DNA from: CAYOZL01 sp964408435
Lineage (GTDB): Bacteria > Bdellovibrionota_C > UBA2361 > SZUA-149 > CAYOZL01
NCBI GenBank assembly: GCA_964408435.1
Contig: CAYOZL010000086.1
Span: 1 to 6,032, forward strand
Direction: 5' to 3'
Length of the DNA stretch: 6,032 bases
This document shows, piece by piece, positions 5,766-6,032 of the stretch (its first letter is position 1; the number at the start of each line of letters is the position of its first letter). The position numbers and the translations under genes are program-made. The notes beneath the pieces were generated by a model. It made no database searches and was not told where the DNA came from. It saw only the letters and a list, made by a program, of their open reading frames with translations.

Positions 5766-6032
5766 CTAAACACTAATTTTTTCATCTATTGATATGCCAA
5801 AAGCTTTTATATCGTCTAATTCTTTTGTGCTGTTAGTGAGTAGTTTTATGTTTTTTATTCCTAAACTACTTAAGATTTGAGCTCCTATCCCTAATTCTCT
5901 AAGTAAGTCGCTTTGAATATTGCCGGCATCTCTTCTAGGATGTTTTATGTATAGTAGTGCTCCTGAGCCATGTTTTTTTATAATATCTATAGCATTCGAT
6001 AATTTTTTCTTCCTTTTCCCAGAATCAAAAGA
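5766..6032 (-). CDS. ribBA: C-terminal end of a RibBA-like protein (degenerate GTP cyclohydrolase II domain), cut by window edge
   Basis: The last 88 residues of a minus-strand gene are present, ending with TAG at 5768-5766. They read GALLYIKHPRRDAG, then LGIGAQILSSLGIKNIKLLTNS, then IKAFGISIDEKISV. This matches the C-terminal part of GTP cyclohydrolase II, where GAQIL-xx-LG-(I/V)-xx-(I/M)-xLLTNN is the family hallmark. In active RibA enzymes the region before it holds the EGRGIGL-xxK loop and an LQ-xx-G-xDTVEAN-xxLGF segment. Here these are missing, and only about 20 residues separate the LLYI strand from the GAQIL helix. That shortened form is what many proteobacterial RibBA proteins show, where the N-terminal half makes 3,4-dihydroxy-2-butanone 4-phosphate and the second half is vestigial. 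The N-terminal half is outside the window, so the fusion is inferred. The gene symbol is tentative. Confidence 0.72.
   Translation of the reverse strand, partial: SFDSGKRKKKLSNAIDIIKKHGSGALLYIKHPRRDAGNIQSDLLRELGIGAQILSSLGIKNIKLLTNSTKELDDIKAFGISIDEKISV

Overview
This window is a compact, AT-rich stretch of chromosome, roughly one third G+C by eye. It looks like a Gram-negative proteobacterium, most likely a streamlined gammaproteobacterium. The reasons are a GspK-type pseudopilin (type II secretion), a RibBA-type riboflavin protein whose GTP cyclohydrolase II half looks degenerate, proteobacterial-style FabD and PdxH, very short intergenic gaps, and strong A/T preference at third codon positions. 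A SAR86-like marine lineage would fit, but that is an inference from style and not something the sequence proves.

Layout, left to right. Positions 1-2038 hold a minus-strand gene set transcribed right to left: fabD (malonyl-CoA:ACP transacylase), then pdxH (pyridoxamine 5'-phosphate oxidase, TTG start 12 nt after the fabD stop), then a class I SAM-dependent methyltransferase. The methyltransferase start overlaps the pdxH stop by 10 nt and its C-terminus runs off the left edge. Positions 2039-2188 are a 150-bp divergent intergenic region. Positions 2189-3331 (plus strand) encode a soluble receiver-histidine kinase hybrid with a GTG start. Its stop lies 11 nt from the stop of a convergent minus-strand gene, gspK (3343-4377). 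Upstream of gspK is a 67-nt gap carrying four perfect copies of a hexamer. Next come a SAMHD1/dGTPase-like HD-domain phosphohydrolase (4445-5716) and the C-terminal end of a RibBA-like protein (5766 to the right edge), both minus strand.

How the genes relate. fabD, pdxH and the methyltransferase look like one transcription unit for housekeeping metabolism (fatty acid initiation, vitamin B6 cofactor synthesis, and an unidentified methylation). ribBA, the HD protein and gspK lie head to tail and may be cotranscribed, although a candidate -10 element precedes the HD gene. The kinase has no membrane segment or sensor domain, so it probably takes its input through its own N-terminal receiver. Its cognate output protein is not in this window.

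Most of the window is ordinary core genome. The points worth a second look are the hexamer tandem repeat in front of gspK, in a frame open to that gene; the isolation of gspK from any other gsp gene; the receiver-first kinase; and the apparent loss of the catalytic arm in the cyclohydrolase II domain. I found no clear evidence of a new multi-gene system, mobile element, CRISPR array or RNA gene.
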